Shown: positions 8,924 to 19,045, counted from the stretch's first letter. The stretch is DNA of 64,000 nt from Cellulosimicrobium sp. ES-005 (GCF_040448685.1 NZ_CP159290.1:4030001-4094000), one strand, 5' to 3'. Notes: generated by a model from the sequence alone, not told the origin. Numbers and translations: made by a program.

Positions 8924-9074
8924 CGACACAGCGGCTGAGCAGAACTCTTCCCTCGTGGCCGGTCCGGCAGGCCACGAGGGCGCGGCCCGCGCGCGCCTCG
9001 CGCGGGCCGCCCCACCCGACGAACCCGTCCGACGCGCGGACGACGACGCCCGCGCGCGACCCTGAGGAGCAACG

Positions 9075-12000
9075 ATGCACCCCCGACCGACCGACGGCGT
9101 CCGCCGTCGACCCGGCGGCGCGGCCCGGCTCGCGGCCGTGGCGGCCGCCGCCGCGCTCGCCGTGACCGCGTGGGCACCGTCCGCCGTCGCGGCCGACGCC
9201 CTGCCCGCGCCCGTCCTCGACCTCGCGTTCGACGGCGACGTCGCCGACGCGAGCTCCCTCGCCCACCCCGTGGCCCTGCGCGGCCACACCGGCTCCGTGC
9301 CGACCGGCTACTCCTACGTCGACGGTGTCGACGGGGAGGGCCAGGCCCTGCGCCTGAGCGGGAGCACGTACCTCGACCTCGGGTCGTCGACCGCGCTGCA
9401 GCCCGAGGACCTGACGCTCTCGTTCTGGGTGGAGCCCAGCGGCAAGCTCTCGGGCGAGCACGTGATCACGTGGAACAAGCGGGCCTACAACTCCGACGGC
9501 TGGTACCTGTCGTCCGAGTCGGACACGGTGCCGCTCGCGCTGTCGGTCGGGCCGGCGTCGGGCCAGCCGTACAAGGTCCGCGTCGCGAGCTCCGACCGTG
9601 CGGCGTTCTTCCCGGCGGACGAGTGGACGCACGTCGTCGTCACGTACGACCACGTGACGAAGGACGTCGCGTTCTACCGCAACGGCGAGAAGGTCCCGTC
9701 CACGGTGGCCAACGCCGTCGGCGGCGACGCGACCGGCGTGCTCGGCTCCGACCCGGCGCTGCCCAAGACGATCGGCTTCAACGGGCCGCAGTACAACGGC
9801 GCGTACCTCAAGGCGACGCTCGACGACTACCGCGTGTACGACGCCGTCGCGGACCTGGGCGACGTCGTCGGGCTGTACGAGGAGAGCGGGCGCACGGTCG
9901 ATCGCGACGCCGTCGCGCAGGACGACGCCGACGCGCTGTCGCTGCCCGAGCGCGCGACCGTCGCGCTCGTGCTCCCGACGACGGGCTCGCGCGGGTCGAC
10001 CGTGTCGTGGCGGTCGTCGCACCCCGACGTGATCGCGACCGACGGGACCGTGGTGCGGCCCGCGATCGGCGAGGACGACGCGCACGTCACGCTCACCGCG
10101 ACGGTGCGCTACCTCGACGGCGAGCCCGTGACGCGCGACCTCGAGGTCGTCGTGCCGGCGTTCGTCGACGAGACGCCGCTCGAGGACACGGCGCTGCCGT
10201 CCGTGCTGCTCTCCGACGACTTCCTCCAGAACGCCGCGGCGAAGGAGCACGAGTACCTGCTGAGCCTCGACTCCGAGACGTTCCTCTACGAGTTCTACAA
10301 GGTCGGTGGGCTCACCCCGACCACGGCCGCCGGGTACGGCGGCTGGGAGCGCAGCAACGCGGTGAACTTCCGCGGCCACGCGTTCGGCCACTACCTGTCG
10401 GCGCTCGCGATGTCGTGGTCCTCGACCCGGGACCCGGAGACCAAGGACGCGCTGTTCACCGAGATCGAGGAGGGCGTGGGCGGGCTCGCGCGCGTGCAGG
10501 ACGCGTACGCCGCCGCCCACCCCGGCTCGGCCGGGTACGTCTCGGCGTTCCGCGAGTCGATCCTCGACCAGGTGCAGGGCACCGGGACGTCGGACGAGAA
10601 CGTCATCGTGCCCTGGTACAACCTGCACAAGGTGCTCGCCGGGCTGCTCGACGTCGCCGAGTACGTCGACGGCCCCGTCGGGGACCAGGCGCTCGCCGTC
10701 GCGACCGAGTTCGGGCTCTACGTCCAGGGCCGCGTGGCGAAGCTGCCGAGCACCGACGTCATGCTCCGCACCGAGTACGGCGGCATGAACGAGGCGCTGT
10801 ACGAGCTGTTCGACCTCACGGGCGACGTCCGGATCAAGGAGGCGGCCGAGGCGTTCGACGAGGTGACGTTCTTCCGCCAGCTCGCCGCGGGCCAGGACGT
10901 GCTGCCGGGCAAGCACGCCAACACGCAGATCCCCAAGCTGCTCGGCGCGCTCAAGCGCTACCAGGTGTTCACGCAGAACCCCGAGTACTACGACCTGCTC
11001 ACGCCCGCCGAGAAGGACGAGCTGCCGATGTACCTCGCGGCGGCGGAGAACTTCTTCGACATCGTGGTGCGCGACCACACGTACGTCACCGGGGCGAACA
11101 GCCAGGCCGAGCACTTCCACGCGCCCGGCTCGCTGCACGAGCGCGCCGACGAGCAGGGCACGGCGCGCAACGCCGAGACGGCCGAGACGTGCAACGAGTA
11201 CAACATGCTCAAGCTCGCGCGCGAGCTGTTCACGCTGAGCAAGGACGTGCGGTACGCGGACTACTACGAGAACACGTTCATCAACACGATCCTCGCGTCG
11301 CAGAACCCGGAGACGGGGACGACGACGTACTTCAACCCCATGGCGTCGGGCTACCACCGCGTGTACAACCTGCCGTTCACCGAGTTCTGGTGCTGCACCG
11401 GCACGGGCATGGAGAGCTTCTCCAAGCTCGGCGACTCGATCTACTTCACCGGCCAGGGCTCGGTGTGGGTGAACATGTTCTTCTCCTCGACGGTCGAGCA
11501 CGCCGAGCAGAACCTGCGGCTCACGCAGGAGGCGAACCTGCCGAACGAGGACACGGTGACCTTCCGCGTCGACGCGCTCGACGGCGGCGCGGTCGCCGAG
11601 GACGCGACGCTGCGGCTGCGCGTGCCGTCGTGGATCGCGGGTGATCCTGGCCTGGAGGTGAACGGCGCCGCCGTGGAGCCGGTCGTGTCGCGCGGGTACG
11701 TCGTGCTGCCCGTCGCCGCGGGCGACGTCGTCCGGTACACGATGCCGATGGCGGCGTCCGTCGTCGACACCCCGGACAACCCGTACTTCGTGGCCTTCCG
11801 GTACGGGCCGGTCGTCCTCTCCACGACCCTCGGCGAGGTCCCCGAGCCCGCGTGGCAGGGCACGGGCATCCTCGTCCGCTCCTCCACGCGCGACGCCGAC
11901 GCCCAGACCACCATCACGGCGGCGAACATGGGCGCCGACGAGTGGAAGGAGCGCATCGCCGAGAACCTCGTGCGCGTCGAGGACGACGCCGAGGGCCGGG

Positions 12001-13265
12001 TGCAGCTCCGGCTGCGGAACACCGCCGACGGCGGTGACCTCGTCTTCACGCCCCACCACACCAACTGGGACGTGACCTACGGGCTCTACCTCAACCTCGA
12101 CGAGCCGGACTCCGCGGCGTCGCAGGAGCGCATCCTGCGCGCCAAGGAAGCGCTGCGCGACGCCGACCGCACCGTCGACAGCCTGACGAGCTTCGACAAC
12201 AACAACTTCGAGAACGCGAAGAACCTCAAGCAGAGCGGGTCGTCGGTCGGGACGTTCTCCGGCCGTCAGTTCCGCCACGCGAACGGCACGGGCTGGTTCA
12301 GCTACGACCTGATGATCGACCCGGCCTCGGCGTCGAACCACCTGGGCGTCACGCTGTACTCGGGCGACCAGGGTCGCGTCTTCGACGTGTACGTGAACGA
12401 CGAGAAGCTGAAGACGATCACCACGGTCGCGAACGCCCCGACCAAGGACGAGCAGGGGTTCTACGTCGACACGACGCAGCTCCCCGCGAAGTACCTCGAG
12501 ATCGGCGAGAACACGCGGTGGAAGGTCGACAGCGCGGGCGAGTACGTGCTCGACGAGGACGGCAAGCGCATCCCCGTGGTCACCGTGCGCTTCCAGGCGA
12601 CGGGCGGCTGGGCCGGAGGCGTGTTCGGCGTCCGGGTCGACCGTGCGGCGTCCTACGACGCGACGCCCGGGCTCGCGGCGCTCGCGTTCGACACCGGCGC
12701 GCTCGCGCCAGCGTTCGACCCGGCCGTCACGGACTACACGCTCACCGTGCCCGAGGGCACGACGAGCGTCGTGCTCGACGCGGACCCGCACGTGCCGAGC
12801 GGCCTGGTCCGTGTCGACGGCGTGCTGATCGACGACACGCAGGGTCGCGTCGTGCCGCTCCCCGCGGACGGGAGCGCGCGGACCGTGGAGGTCGTCGGCG
12901 TCGCGCAGGACCACCGGACGGCCACGACCTACCGGGTCGAGATCGTGCCGGGGGCGGCGGCCGTCGTGCCGCTTCACGTCGAGGTCTCCCCGCGCTGCCT
13001 CGCGGGCAAGGTCTACGTGGCCGTGCGGGCGACGAACACGGGCGACGCACCGGTGGACGTGACCCTGGCGACGCCGTACGGGGAGAGGTCCTACCCGGCC
13101 GTCGCCCCGGGCGCGAACGCGTACCAGTCGTTCGCCGCGCGCTCGGTGTCGGTCCCCGCGGGCACCGTGACCGTCACGGGCTCCGCGGTGCTCGACGGCC
13201 CCGACGGCCCGCGCGAGGTCACCACGGCGTACGACGTCCCTCTCGACGCCCGCGCCTGCGGCTGA
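9075..13265 (+). CDS. Secreted GH127 beta-L-arabinofuranosidase, multidomain
   Basis: Exported 1396-residue enzyme of the DUF1680/GH127 family, which removes beta-L-arabinofuranosyl residues such as those on hydroxyproline-rich plant glycoproteins. ATG 9075 has GAGGAG at 9064-9069. Signal peptide 1-40; LamG domain 47-270; atrophied Ig-like domain 275-370; GH127 barrel about 366-880. Comparison with Bifidobacterium HypBA1 (Glu338, Cys340, Cys417, Cys418 for Zn and nucleophile) points to Glu704, Cys706, Cys773 and Cys774 in ETC and FWCCTGTG; Glu689 fits the acid/base by spacing. A cadherin-like Ig segment (about 1195-1290) precedes the shared C-terminal domain (12963-13265). Confidence 0.92.
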   Translation: MHPRPTDGVRRRPGGAARLAAVAAAAALAVTAWAPSAVAADALPAPVLDLAFDGDVADASSLAHPVALRGHTGSVPTGYSYVDGVDGEGQALRLSGSTYLDLGSSTALQPEDLTLSFWVEPSGKLSGEHVITWNKRAYNSDGWYLSSESDTVPLALSVGPASGQPYKVRVASSDRAAFFPADEWTHVVVTYDHVTKDVAFYRNGEKVPSTVANAVGGDATGVLGSDPALPKTIGFNGPQYNGAYLKATLDDYRVYDAVADLGDVVGLYEESGRTVDRDAVAQDDADALSLPERATVALVLPTTGSRGSTVSWRSSHPDVIATDGTVVRPAIGEDDAHVTLTATVRYLDGEPVTRDLEVVVPAFVDETPLEDTALPSVLLSDDFLQNAAAKEHEYLLSLDSETFLYEFYKVGGLTPTTAAGYGGWERSNAVNFRGHAFGHYLSALAMSWSSTRDPETKDALFTEIEEGVGGLARVQDAYAAAHPGSAGYVSAFRESILDQVQGTGTSDENVIVPWYNLHKVLAGLLDVAEYVDGPVGDQALAVATEFGLYVQGRVAKLPSTDVMLRTEYGGMNEALYELFDLTGDVRIKEAAEAFDEVTFFRQLAAGQDVLPGKHANTQIPKLLGALKRYQVFTQNPEYYDLLTPAEKDELPMYLAAAENFFDIVVRDHTYVTGANSQAEHFHAPGSLHERADEQGTARNAETAETCNEYNMLKLARELFTLSKDVRYADYYENTFINTILASQNPETGTTTYFNPMASGYHRVYNLPFTEFWCCTGTGMESFSKLGDSIYFTGQGSVWVNMFFSSTVEHAEQNLRLTQEANLPNEDTVTFRVDALDGGAVAEDATLRLRVPSWIAGDPGLEVNGAAVEPVVSRGYVVLPVAAGDVVRYTMPMAASVVDTPDNPYFVAFRYGPVVLSTTLGEVPEPAWQGTGILVRSSTRDADAQTTITAANMGADEWKERIAENLVRVEDDAEGRVQLRLRNTADGGDLVFTPHHTNWDVTYGLYLNLDEPDSAASQERILRAKEALRDADRTVDSLTSFDNNNFENAKNLKQSGSSVGTFSGRQFRHANGTGWFSYDLMIDPASASNHLGVTLYSGDQGRVFDVYVNDEKLKTITTVANAPTKDEQGFYVDTTQLPAKYLEIGENTRWKVDSAGEYVLDEDGKRIPVVTVRFQATGGWAGGVFGVRVDRAASYDATPGLAALAFDTGALAPAFDPAVTDYTLTVPEGTTSVVLDADPHVPSGLVRVDGVLIDDTQGRVVPLPADGSARTVEVVGVAQDHRTATTYRVEIVPGAAAVVPLHVEVSPRCLAGKVYVAVRATNTGDAPVDVTLATPYGERSYPAVAPGANAYQSFAARSVSVPAGTVTVTGSAVLDGPDGPREVTTAYDVPLDARACG

Positions 13266-13292
13266 CGCCCGTCCCGCCGACGGAGCGACGCA

Positions 13293-13340
13293 GTCCGCCG
13301 GGGTGGTCCGGGGTCACGGCCCCGGACCACCCCGGCGGAC
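13293..13340 (+). terminator. Strong terminator after GH127 gene
   Basis: Perfect 21-bp stem (13293-13313 with 13320-13340) and a 6-nt loop, 27 nt after the stop. No U tract, as is usual in high-GC actinobacteria. Confidence 0.8.
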
Positions 13341-13363
13341 CGTGGCCCGCGCCGGGCGGGCCC

Positions 13364-13393
13364 GAGAGCGATATCGGTATCGATACCGCTCTC
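13364..13393. promoter_or_regulatory. 30-bp operator-like palindrome upstream of GH43
   Basis: Imperfect 30-bp inverted repeat bounded by GAGAGCG and CGCTCTC, with a perfect core GGTATCGATACC (13376-13387). It contains GATATCGGT, also present in the 18996-19016 palindrome. It sits 40 nt before the GH43 start after the previous terminator, so it probably binds a repressor; the identity is unknown. Confidence 0.55.
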
Positions 13394-13432
13394 CGCACGA
13401 TCGACCATGACCTCGACGAGGAGGAGAGAGAG

Positions 13433-16327
13433 ATGAGCAGGCAGGTGAGGGCGGCCGTCGCGGCGGCGCTGGCGGGAGTGCTCGCGCTCGGCGCGAGCAC
13501 GACGTCCGCGGCGGTGGCGGACGAGTCGAGCGAAGGACCGGGAGGAACGAGCACGATCACCGGGCTGACGACCACCGACCACGGAGACGGGACGTACGGT
13601 GTCCCGCTGCTGGGCAGCGACGTCCCCGACATCTCCGTGGCACGCGTCCCCGCGGCCGAGAGCGACGAGGGTCGCGACGTCTACTACATGATCAGCACCA
13701 CGATGCACCTCGCGCCGGGCGCGCCGATCATGAAGTCGTTCGACCTCGTGAACTGGGAGATCGTCGGGTACGTCTACGACCGGCTCGGCGTGGGCGACGT
13801 CTCCTCGCTGCGCAACGGGCAGAACGGCTACGGCAACGGTCAGTGGGCGTCGTCGTTGCGCTACCACGACGGCACGTTCTACGTGGTCTTCAACACCAAC
13901 GACCTGGGCGGGTCCTACCTCTTCCGCACGGACGACGTCGAGCACGGCGCGTGGGAGCGCACCGCGCTCGGCCGGGGGTTCCACGACCCGTCGCTCTTCT
14001 TCGACGAGGCCGACGGCGGGACGCCGTACATCTTCTACGGCTCGGGCGCGACGAGCGCCGTCCGGCTGAACGACGACCTCACCGCGATCGAGGCGGACTT
14101 CCCGAACATCTTCCGTGCCGAGGACTACGCGGGCGAGCGGTTCGTCGGCGGGCTGTTCGAGGGCGCCCAGGTGCACTACATCGACGGCGAGTACTACGTC
14201 GCGATCATCACGTGGCCGAGCGGCCAGAACCGCCAGGAGGTGCTCTTCCGCTCGCCGCACCTCCTCGGTCGCTACGAGACCGCCGACGGGTCGAACCCGT
14301 ACGTGGCGCGCAGCGCGCTGAACTCCGACGGCTTCGCCCAGGGCGGGCTCGTCGAGGTGCCCGACGGCGCGGGCGGCTACGAGTGGTGGGGCATGTTCTT
14401 CCGCGACACCTACCCGCTCGGCCGCATCCCCGCGCTCATCCCCGCGACGTGGGAGGACGGATGGCCCACGTTCGGTGACGACGGCGTCGTCCGCGTCGGC
14501 GACACGTTCGCCAAGCCGATCGTGCTGGACGCGGCGACGGAGCGGCGGGAGCGGCTGAAGAGCATCGTCGCCTCCGACGACTTCGCGAACGACGCCGAGC
14601 ACCGCGCGTTCAGCGACACCGTCTGGGAGGTCCCCGACGCGCCCACGTACGACGAGTCCCTGCTCGGCGTCGAGCTCGTCGCCAACCCCGGGTTCGAGGA
14701 CCCGACGACCGCACCCTGGGCAGCGCAGTTCGGGGCGACGCTGACGCGCGAGACGAGCGGCGCCGCGTCGGGAACGGGCGCGCTGCGCGTCGCGGGCCGG
14801 ACGCTCAACGGCTCCGGCCCGAACCAGCAGCTCGGCGGGAAGATCCAGGCGGGCGTGACCTACGAGGTCTCGGCCCGGGTCCGGTACGCCACGGGGCCCT
14901 CGACGGTCCGCTTCAACATGGTCGGCGACTGGGGTGCGGGTGTGAAGACCCTGGCCTGGGCGGACGCGACCCCCGGGGAGTGGACCACGGTCCGCGGCAC
15001 CTACACGGTGCCGACCGGCACGGACGTGAGCACGTTCAAGCTCGCGGTCGAGACGCCGTGGGCGAACCCGCAGCCGCCGTCGTCGAGCGTCGAGTACCTG
15101 CTCGACGACGTGTCCGTCGTGGGCCGCGCGCCGGACGTCGAGACGCCCACGCGCGAGGAGGTGTCGTACAACGGCTCCGACCTCGACCTCGCATGGCAGT
15201 GGAACCACGCGCCGGACAACCGGTACTGGTCGCTCACCGAGCGCGAGGGCTGGCTGCGCCTGACCAACGGGCACGTCGTCACCGGCGAGGCGGAGTACAC
15301 CAAGGCGCCCGGGCGCGACCTCACGTATCTCGAGGAGGCGCGCAACACCCTCGGGCAGCGCACGTTCGGCCCGACGTCGTCGGCCCAGACGAGGCTCGAC
15401 GTCTCCGGCATGCTCGACGGCGACGTCGCCGGGCTCGCCGTCTACGGGCGCAGCTTCGCGTACGCGGGGATCCAGCAGGTCGACGGCGAGCGCACGCTCG
15501 GTCTCGTCACCCGGCTCCAGCCGTTCGCCGACACGATCGACCGCGAGGCGGTCGAGTCGTTCGTCCCCGGGTCGCAGGTCCCGCTGGGCGAGCGCACGGA
15601 CGTCCACCTCAAGGCGGACGCGGACTTCGCCTCGCCGAACGGCCAGCTCTGGGTGCAGTACTCCTACAGCCTCGACGGGCGCACCTGGCAGCCGCTCGGG
15701 GCCCGCCAGGGGCCGCTCGTCATGGACTGGAGCCTGTCGCACTTCATGGGGTACCGGTTCGGCCTCTTCTCCTACGCCAAGGAGCGGACCGGCGGCCACG
15801 TGGACTTCGACCACTTCCTCCTGAGCGACGTGCTCGACGCGGACGGCGGCGCCGACCGGACGGCGCTCGACGCCGTCGTCGCCGAGGCCGAGGGGCTCGA
15901 TCCGGCGCACTACACGGCCGAGTCGTGGTCCGCCGTCGCGAAGGAGCTGGCGGCGGCGCGGGCCACGACCGCGCCGTCGACGCAGAACGAGGCCGACGCG
16001 CCCGCGCGGGCGCTCGCGCTCGCCGTCGCGTCGCTCGTGCGGGCCGACGTCGCCGAGGTCGCGTTCACGGCCGAGGCGAGCGTGCGCGCGCTCGCCGGGA
16101 AGGACTACGTCGCCGTGCGCGTGACGAACGACGAGGACGTGCCCGTCGACGTCGTCGTCACCACGCCGTACGGCAGCCGGTCGTTCGCCGACGTCGCGCC
16201 GGGCCGCCACGCGTACCAGGCCTTCGCGAGCCGCCTCGCGAGCGCCCCGGCGGGCGAGGTGACGGTCTCGGTCACCCGCTCGACCGACGGGTCCACCGCG
16301 ACCCGCACGGTCACGTACGGCGGCTGA
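13433..16327 (+). CDS. Secreted GH43 enzyme with inserted CBM and FIVAR segment
   Basis: 964-residue exported five-bladed propeller glycosidase, probably an arabinofuranosidase or arabinanase. ATG 13433 follows a GAGGAGGAGAGAG purine run. Signal peptide about 1-28. GH43 module about 30-390: candidate base Asp in VPDISVARV, pKa-setting Asp in HDPSLFF, acid Glu in LFEGAQVHYIDG. A CBM4/9-like sandwich (about 415-565, NPGFED...LDDVSVVG) is inserted before the GH43 C2-type beta-sandwich (570-800, WQWNHAPDNRYW). A FIVAR-like helical segment (805-870) follows. The final 90 residues (16055-16327) are a divergent shared C-terminal domain in which both conserved cysteines are missing (RALAG, ending TYGG). 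Confidence 0.88.
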   Translation: MSRQVRAAVAAALAGVLALGASTTSAAVADESSEGPGGTSTITGLTTTDHGDGTYGVPLLGSDVPDISVARVPAAESDEGRDVYYMISTTMHLAPGAPIMKSFDLVNWEIVGYVYDRLGVGDVSSLRNGQNGYGNGQWASSLRYHDGTFYVVFNTNDLGGSYLFRTDDVEHGAWERTALGRGFHDPSLFFDEADGGTPYIFYGSGATSAVRLNDDLTAIEADFPNIFRAEDYAGERFVGGLFEGAQVHYIDGEYYVAIITWPSGQNRQEVLFRSPHLLGRYETADGSNPYVARSALNSDGFAQGGLVEVPDGAGGYEWWGMFFRDTYPLGRIPALIPATWEDGWPTFGDDGVVRVGDTFAKPIVLDAATERRERLKSIVASDDFANDAEHRAFSDTVWEVPDAPTYDESLLGVELVANPGFEDPTTAPWAAQFGATLTRETSGAASGTGALRVAGRTLNGSGPNQQLGGKIQAGVTYEVSARVRYATGPSTVRFNMVGDWGAGVKTLAWADATPGEWTTVRGTYTVPTGTDVSTFKLAVETPWANPQPPSSSVEYLLDDVSVVGRAPDVETPTREEVSYNGSDLDLAWQWNHAPDNRYWSLTEREGWLRLTNGHVVTGEAEYTKAPGRDLTYLEEARNTLGQRTFGPTSSAQTRLDVSGMLDGDVAGLAVYGRSFAYAGIQQVDGERTLGLVTRLQPFADTIDREAVESFVPGSQVPLGERTDVHLKADADFASPNGQLWVQYSYSLDGRTWQPLGARQGPLVMDWSLSHFMGYRFGLFSYAKERTGGHVDFDHFLLSDVLDADGGADRTALDAVVAEAEGLDPAHYTAESWSAVAKELAAARATTAPSTQNEADAPARALALAVASLVRADVAEVAFTAEASVRALAGKDYVAVRVTNDEDVPVDVVVTTPYGSRSFADVAPGRHAYQAFASRLASAPAGEVTVSVTRSTDGSTATRTVTYGG

Positions 16328-16335
16328 CGCGCCGC

Positions 16336-16353
16336 CGACCCGCCGGCGGGTCG
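16336..16353. terminator. Palindromic hairpin after GH43 gene
   Basis: Perfect 18-bp palindrome CGACCCGCCGGCGGGTCG, 8 nt after the stop. Likely terminator; the stem is short and the loop must open some pairs. Confidence 0.5.
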
Positions 16354-16479
16354 CTCGGGCGGGCCGCCGGTCCCGGACGAGAGGAGGGCGCACGACGACG
16401 GCGCGACACCGCCGTCGGGCACGACCGTCCGCGCGAGGCGCGCGGACGAGGCACGACACACATCGATCGAGGAGGATCC

Positions 16480-18897
16480 ATGGACACGCACCACCGCAGA
16501 CGACGCCGCCTGCGCGGCGCCGTCGCCGGGGCCGCGCTCGCGACGCTGCTCTCGGCGTCGCTCGCCGCGCTCCCGTCGTACGCCGCGGACGAGGAGCTGG
16601 TCGTCAACGGCGGCTTCGAGGACGGCACGACCGGCTGGTTCGTCAACAACGGCAACGCGACCGACAAGGCCGTGCTGTCGACCACCGACCAGGCGTTCGC
16701 GGGCGAGGCCGCGGCCCTGACCACCGAGCGCGCGACGACCGGCTCCGGTCCGATGCAGGACCTCAGCGGCAAGGTCCGCGCGGGCGAGACGTACGAGCTC
16801 ACCGCGAAGATCCGGTACGACGCCGCCGCGGCCCCGGCCACCAAGCAGTTCTTCGCCACGATGCACTACGGCGGGGGGACGTACACGAACCTGGTGAGCG
16901 TCACCGCGACCAAGGGCCAGTGGGCGACGTTCGACGGCCGGTTCACGATCCCGGCCGACCAGAACGTCAGCACGGCGCGGCTGTTCTTCGAGACGCCGTG
17001 GACGAGCAACCCGTCCGCCGACCCGGCGACGCACCTCATGGACTTCGTGCTCGACGACGTCTCCGTCGTCGGCGCGGCCCCGCCCGGGCCGCCCTCGAAG
17101 ACCATCGAGGTCCTCGGCAAGCTGCCCGGCGAGCACAACCCGCTCATCTCCCACAAGTTCGGGGCCGACGGGTTCGGGTTCGTCGAGGACGGGCGCGTGT
17201 ACATGTACATGACGAACGACACCCAGGGCTATGCGCCCGACCCGGTGACGGGCGTCTCGCCGCAGATCAACTACGGCAGCATCAACCAGATCACGCTCAT
17301 CTCGTCCGAGGACCTCGTGAACTGGACGGACCACGGCGAGATCCAGGTCGCCGGACCCCAGGGCGTCGCGCCGTTCACCAACAACTCGTGGGCGCCGGGC
17401 ATGGCGAAGAAGACCGTCGACGGCGTCGACAAGTACTTCCTCTACTACGCCAACGGCGGCGGGTCGTCGAACGTCATCACGGGCGCCTCGCCGCTCGGGC
17501 CGTGGACGAGCGAGCGCGACAGCACGCTCATCGACGGGCGCACCCCGGGCGCCGAGGCCGTGGCCTGGAAGTTCGACCCCGCGCCGCTCGTCACCGACGA
17601 GGGCGCGTACCTCTACTTCGGCGGCGGCCCGGCGTCGACGTCGATGCCCGCGGCGGAGCGGTTCAACAACCCGAAGAACATCCGCGTCATCGAGCTCGGC
17701 GACGACATGGTCTCGACGCAGGGCACCGCGGCCGTCGTGGACGCGCCCGTGGCGTTCGAGGCGGCGCAGGTCTTCGAGCGCGACGGGAAGTACTACCTGT
17801 CGTACTCGTCGCACTTCGGCGGGAACGACTTCGGCGGCAACCAGGCCACGCTCCCGGGGTACCCGGGCGGCGGGCAGATCGGCTACATGATCTCCGACGA
17901 CCCGATGTCGTTCCCCAAGGAGACGTACGCCGGCGTGATGTTCCCGAACCAGTCGCAGTTCTTCGGCGCGGGCACGGGCGGCAACAACCACCAGTCGGTG
18001 TTCGAGCTGGACGGCAAGTACTACTTCACGTACCACGCGCCGACGCTCAACAAGCGCATCAACGGGAACACCACGCAGGGCTACCGCAGCCCGCACATCC
18101 AGGAGCTGACGTTCAACGCGGACGGCACGGTCCAGCAGGTCGTCGGGGACTACGCGGGCGTGGACCAGGTCAAGGACCTCGACCCGTTCCAGGTGCTCGA
18201 GGCCGAGACGTTCGCCTGGCAGCAGGGCCTCGCCACCGCGAAGGTCGACGGCGGCTCGGCGCAGTTCGGGGACGCGGCGCCGAACCTCGTCGTCCGCGAC
18301 GTCGACGCCGGGGACTGGTCGGCGCTGTCGTCGGTCGACTTCGGTGACGGTGCCGCGAGCGTCACGGCGCGCGTCAAGCCGCTCGTCGAGGGCGCCACCG
18401 TCGAGGTGCGCCTCGACGACCGCGAGGGTGCCGTCGTCGGGACGCTCGACCTCGACACCCCCGTCGGCGAGTGGGCGGACGTGACCGCCGCCCTCGAGGG
18501 GGCGAGCGGCGTCCACGACGTGTACTTCACGTTCGCCGGCCCCGCGGGCGCCGACCTCGTCGAGGTGGACACGTGGGAGTTCGCGGCCGACGCCGCCGCC
18601 CCGGCCGTCGAGCTCGACGTGACCGCGTCCGCACGCTGCCTCGCGGGCAAGGCCTACGTGGCGGTGCGCGCGACGAACTCCGGGGACGTCCCGGCCGACG
18701 TCACGCTCGCCACGCCGTTCGGCACGCGCGTCGTGGAGGACGTCGCGCCGGGCGCGAACGCGTACCAGTCGTTCGCGGCCCGGTCCACGTCGCTCGCGGC
18801 CGGGGTCGCGTCCGTCACGGGCACGGCCGTGCTCGACGGCGCCGACGTGAGCACGCCGTACGAGGCCGCGTTCGACGCGCTGGCCTGCGGGGGCTGA
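16480..18897 (+). CDS. Secreted GH43 enzyme, CBM4/9-GH43-CBM6
   Basis: 805-residue exported glycosidase. ATG 16480 has GAGGAGG at 16469-16475. Signal peptide 1-35 (RRRRR n-region, cleavage after SYA). Carbohydrate-binding module of CBM4/9 type at about 38-195 (NGGFEDG...LDDVSVVG). GH43 module about 205-565: LPGEHNPLISHKFGADGFG region, Asp in WKFDPAPLV and acid Glu in AFEAAQVFERDG. A CBM6-like sandwich (about 570-705, VLEAETFAWQQG) follows, then the shared C-terminal domain (18604-18897) with RCLAGK and ACGG. Target is probably arabinan or arabinoxylan; the exact linkage cannot be read from sequence. Confidence 0.88.
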   Translation: MDTHHRRRRRLRGAVAGAALATLLSASLAALPSYAADEELVVNGGFEDGTTGWFVNNGNATDKAVLSTTDQAFAGEAAALTTERATTGSGPMQDLSGKVRAGETYELTAKIRYDAAAAPATKQFFATMHYGGGTYTNLVSVTATKGQWATFDGRFTIPADQNVSTARLFFETPWTSNPSADPATHLMDFVLDDVSVVGAAPPGPPSKTIEVLGKLPGEHNPLISHKFGADGFGFVEDGRVYMYMTNDTQGYAPDPVTGVSPQINYGSINQITLISSEDLVNWTDHGEIQVAGPQGVAPFTNNSWAPGMAKKTVDGVDKYFLYYANGGGSSNVITGASPLGPWTSERDSTLIDGRTPGAEAVAWKFDPAPLVTDEGAYLYFGGGPASTSMPAAERFNNPKNIRVIELGDDMVSTQGTAAVVDAPVAFEAAQVFERDGKYYLSYSSHFGGNDFGGNQATLPGYPGGGQIGYMISDDPMSFPKETYAGVMFPNQSQFFGAGTGGNNHQSVFELDGKYYFTYHAPTLNKRINGNTTQGYRSPHIQELTFNADGTVQQVVGDYAGVDQVKDLDPFQVLEAETFAWQQGLATAKVDGGSAQFGDAAPNLVVRDVDAGDWSALSSVDFGDGAASVTARVKPLVEGATVEVRLDDREGAVVGTLDLDTPVGEWADVTAALEGASGVHDVYFTFAGPAGADLVEVDTWEFAADAAAPAVELDVTASARCLAGKAYVAVRATNSGDVPADVTLATPFGTRVVEDVAPGANAYQSFAARSTSLAAGVASVTGTAVLDGADVSTPYEAAFDALACGG

Positions 18898-18938
18898 GGA
18901 CGGGACGGACGGCGCGCACCTCGCGCCGAGACCCCCGG

Positions 18939-18973
18939 GGAGCGGGTCGGCGTCCCGGACGCCGGCCCGCTCC
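18939..18973 (+). terminator. Terminator after GH43-CBM6 gene
   Basis: 17-bp GC-rich stem (18939-18955 with 18957-18973; one G-T wobble) 41 nt after the stop. The innermost pairs must open to form a loop. Confidence 0.7.
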
Positions 18974-18995
18974 GCCGCTGGAGCCGGGCGCCGCA

Positions 18996-19016
18996 GGAAA
19001 CTCGATATCGGTTTCC
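18996..19016. promoter_or_regulatory. Operator-like palindrome with CGATATCG core
   Basis: GGAAAC, one extra T, CGATATCG, GTTTCC: a palindrome with one inserted base. It shares GATATCGGT with the 13364 palindrome and lies 30 bp upstream of the LacI-type pair, so this promoter may answer to two regulators. Confidence 0.5.
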
Positions 19017-19045
19017 ACGACGTAGAGCGCCCTGGACCCTCGTCA

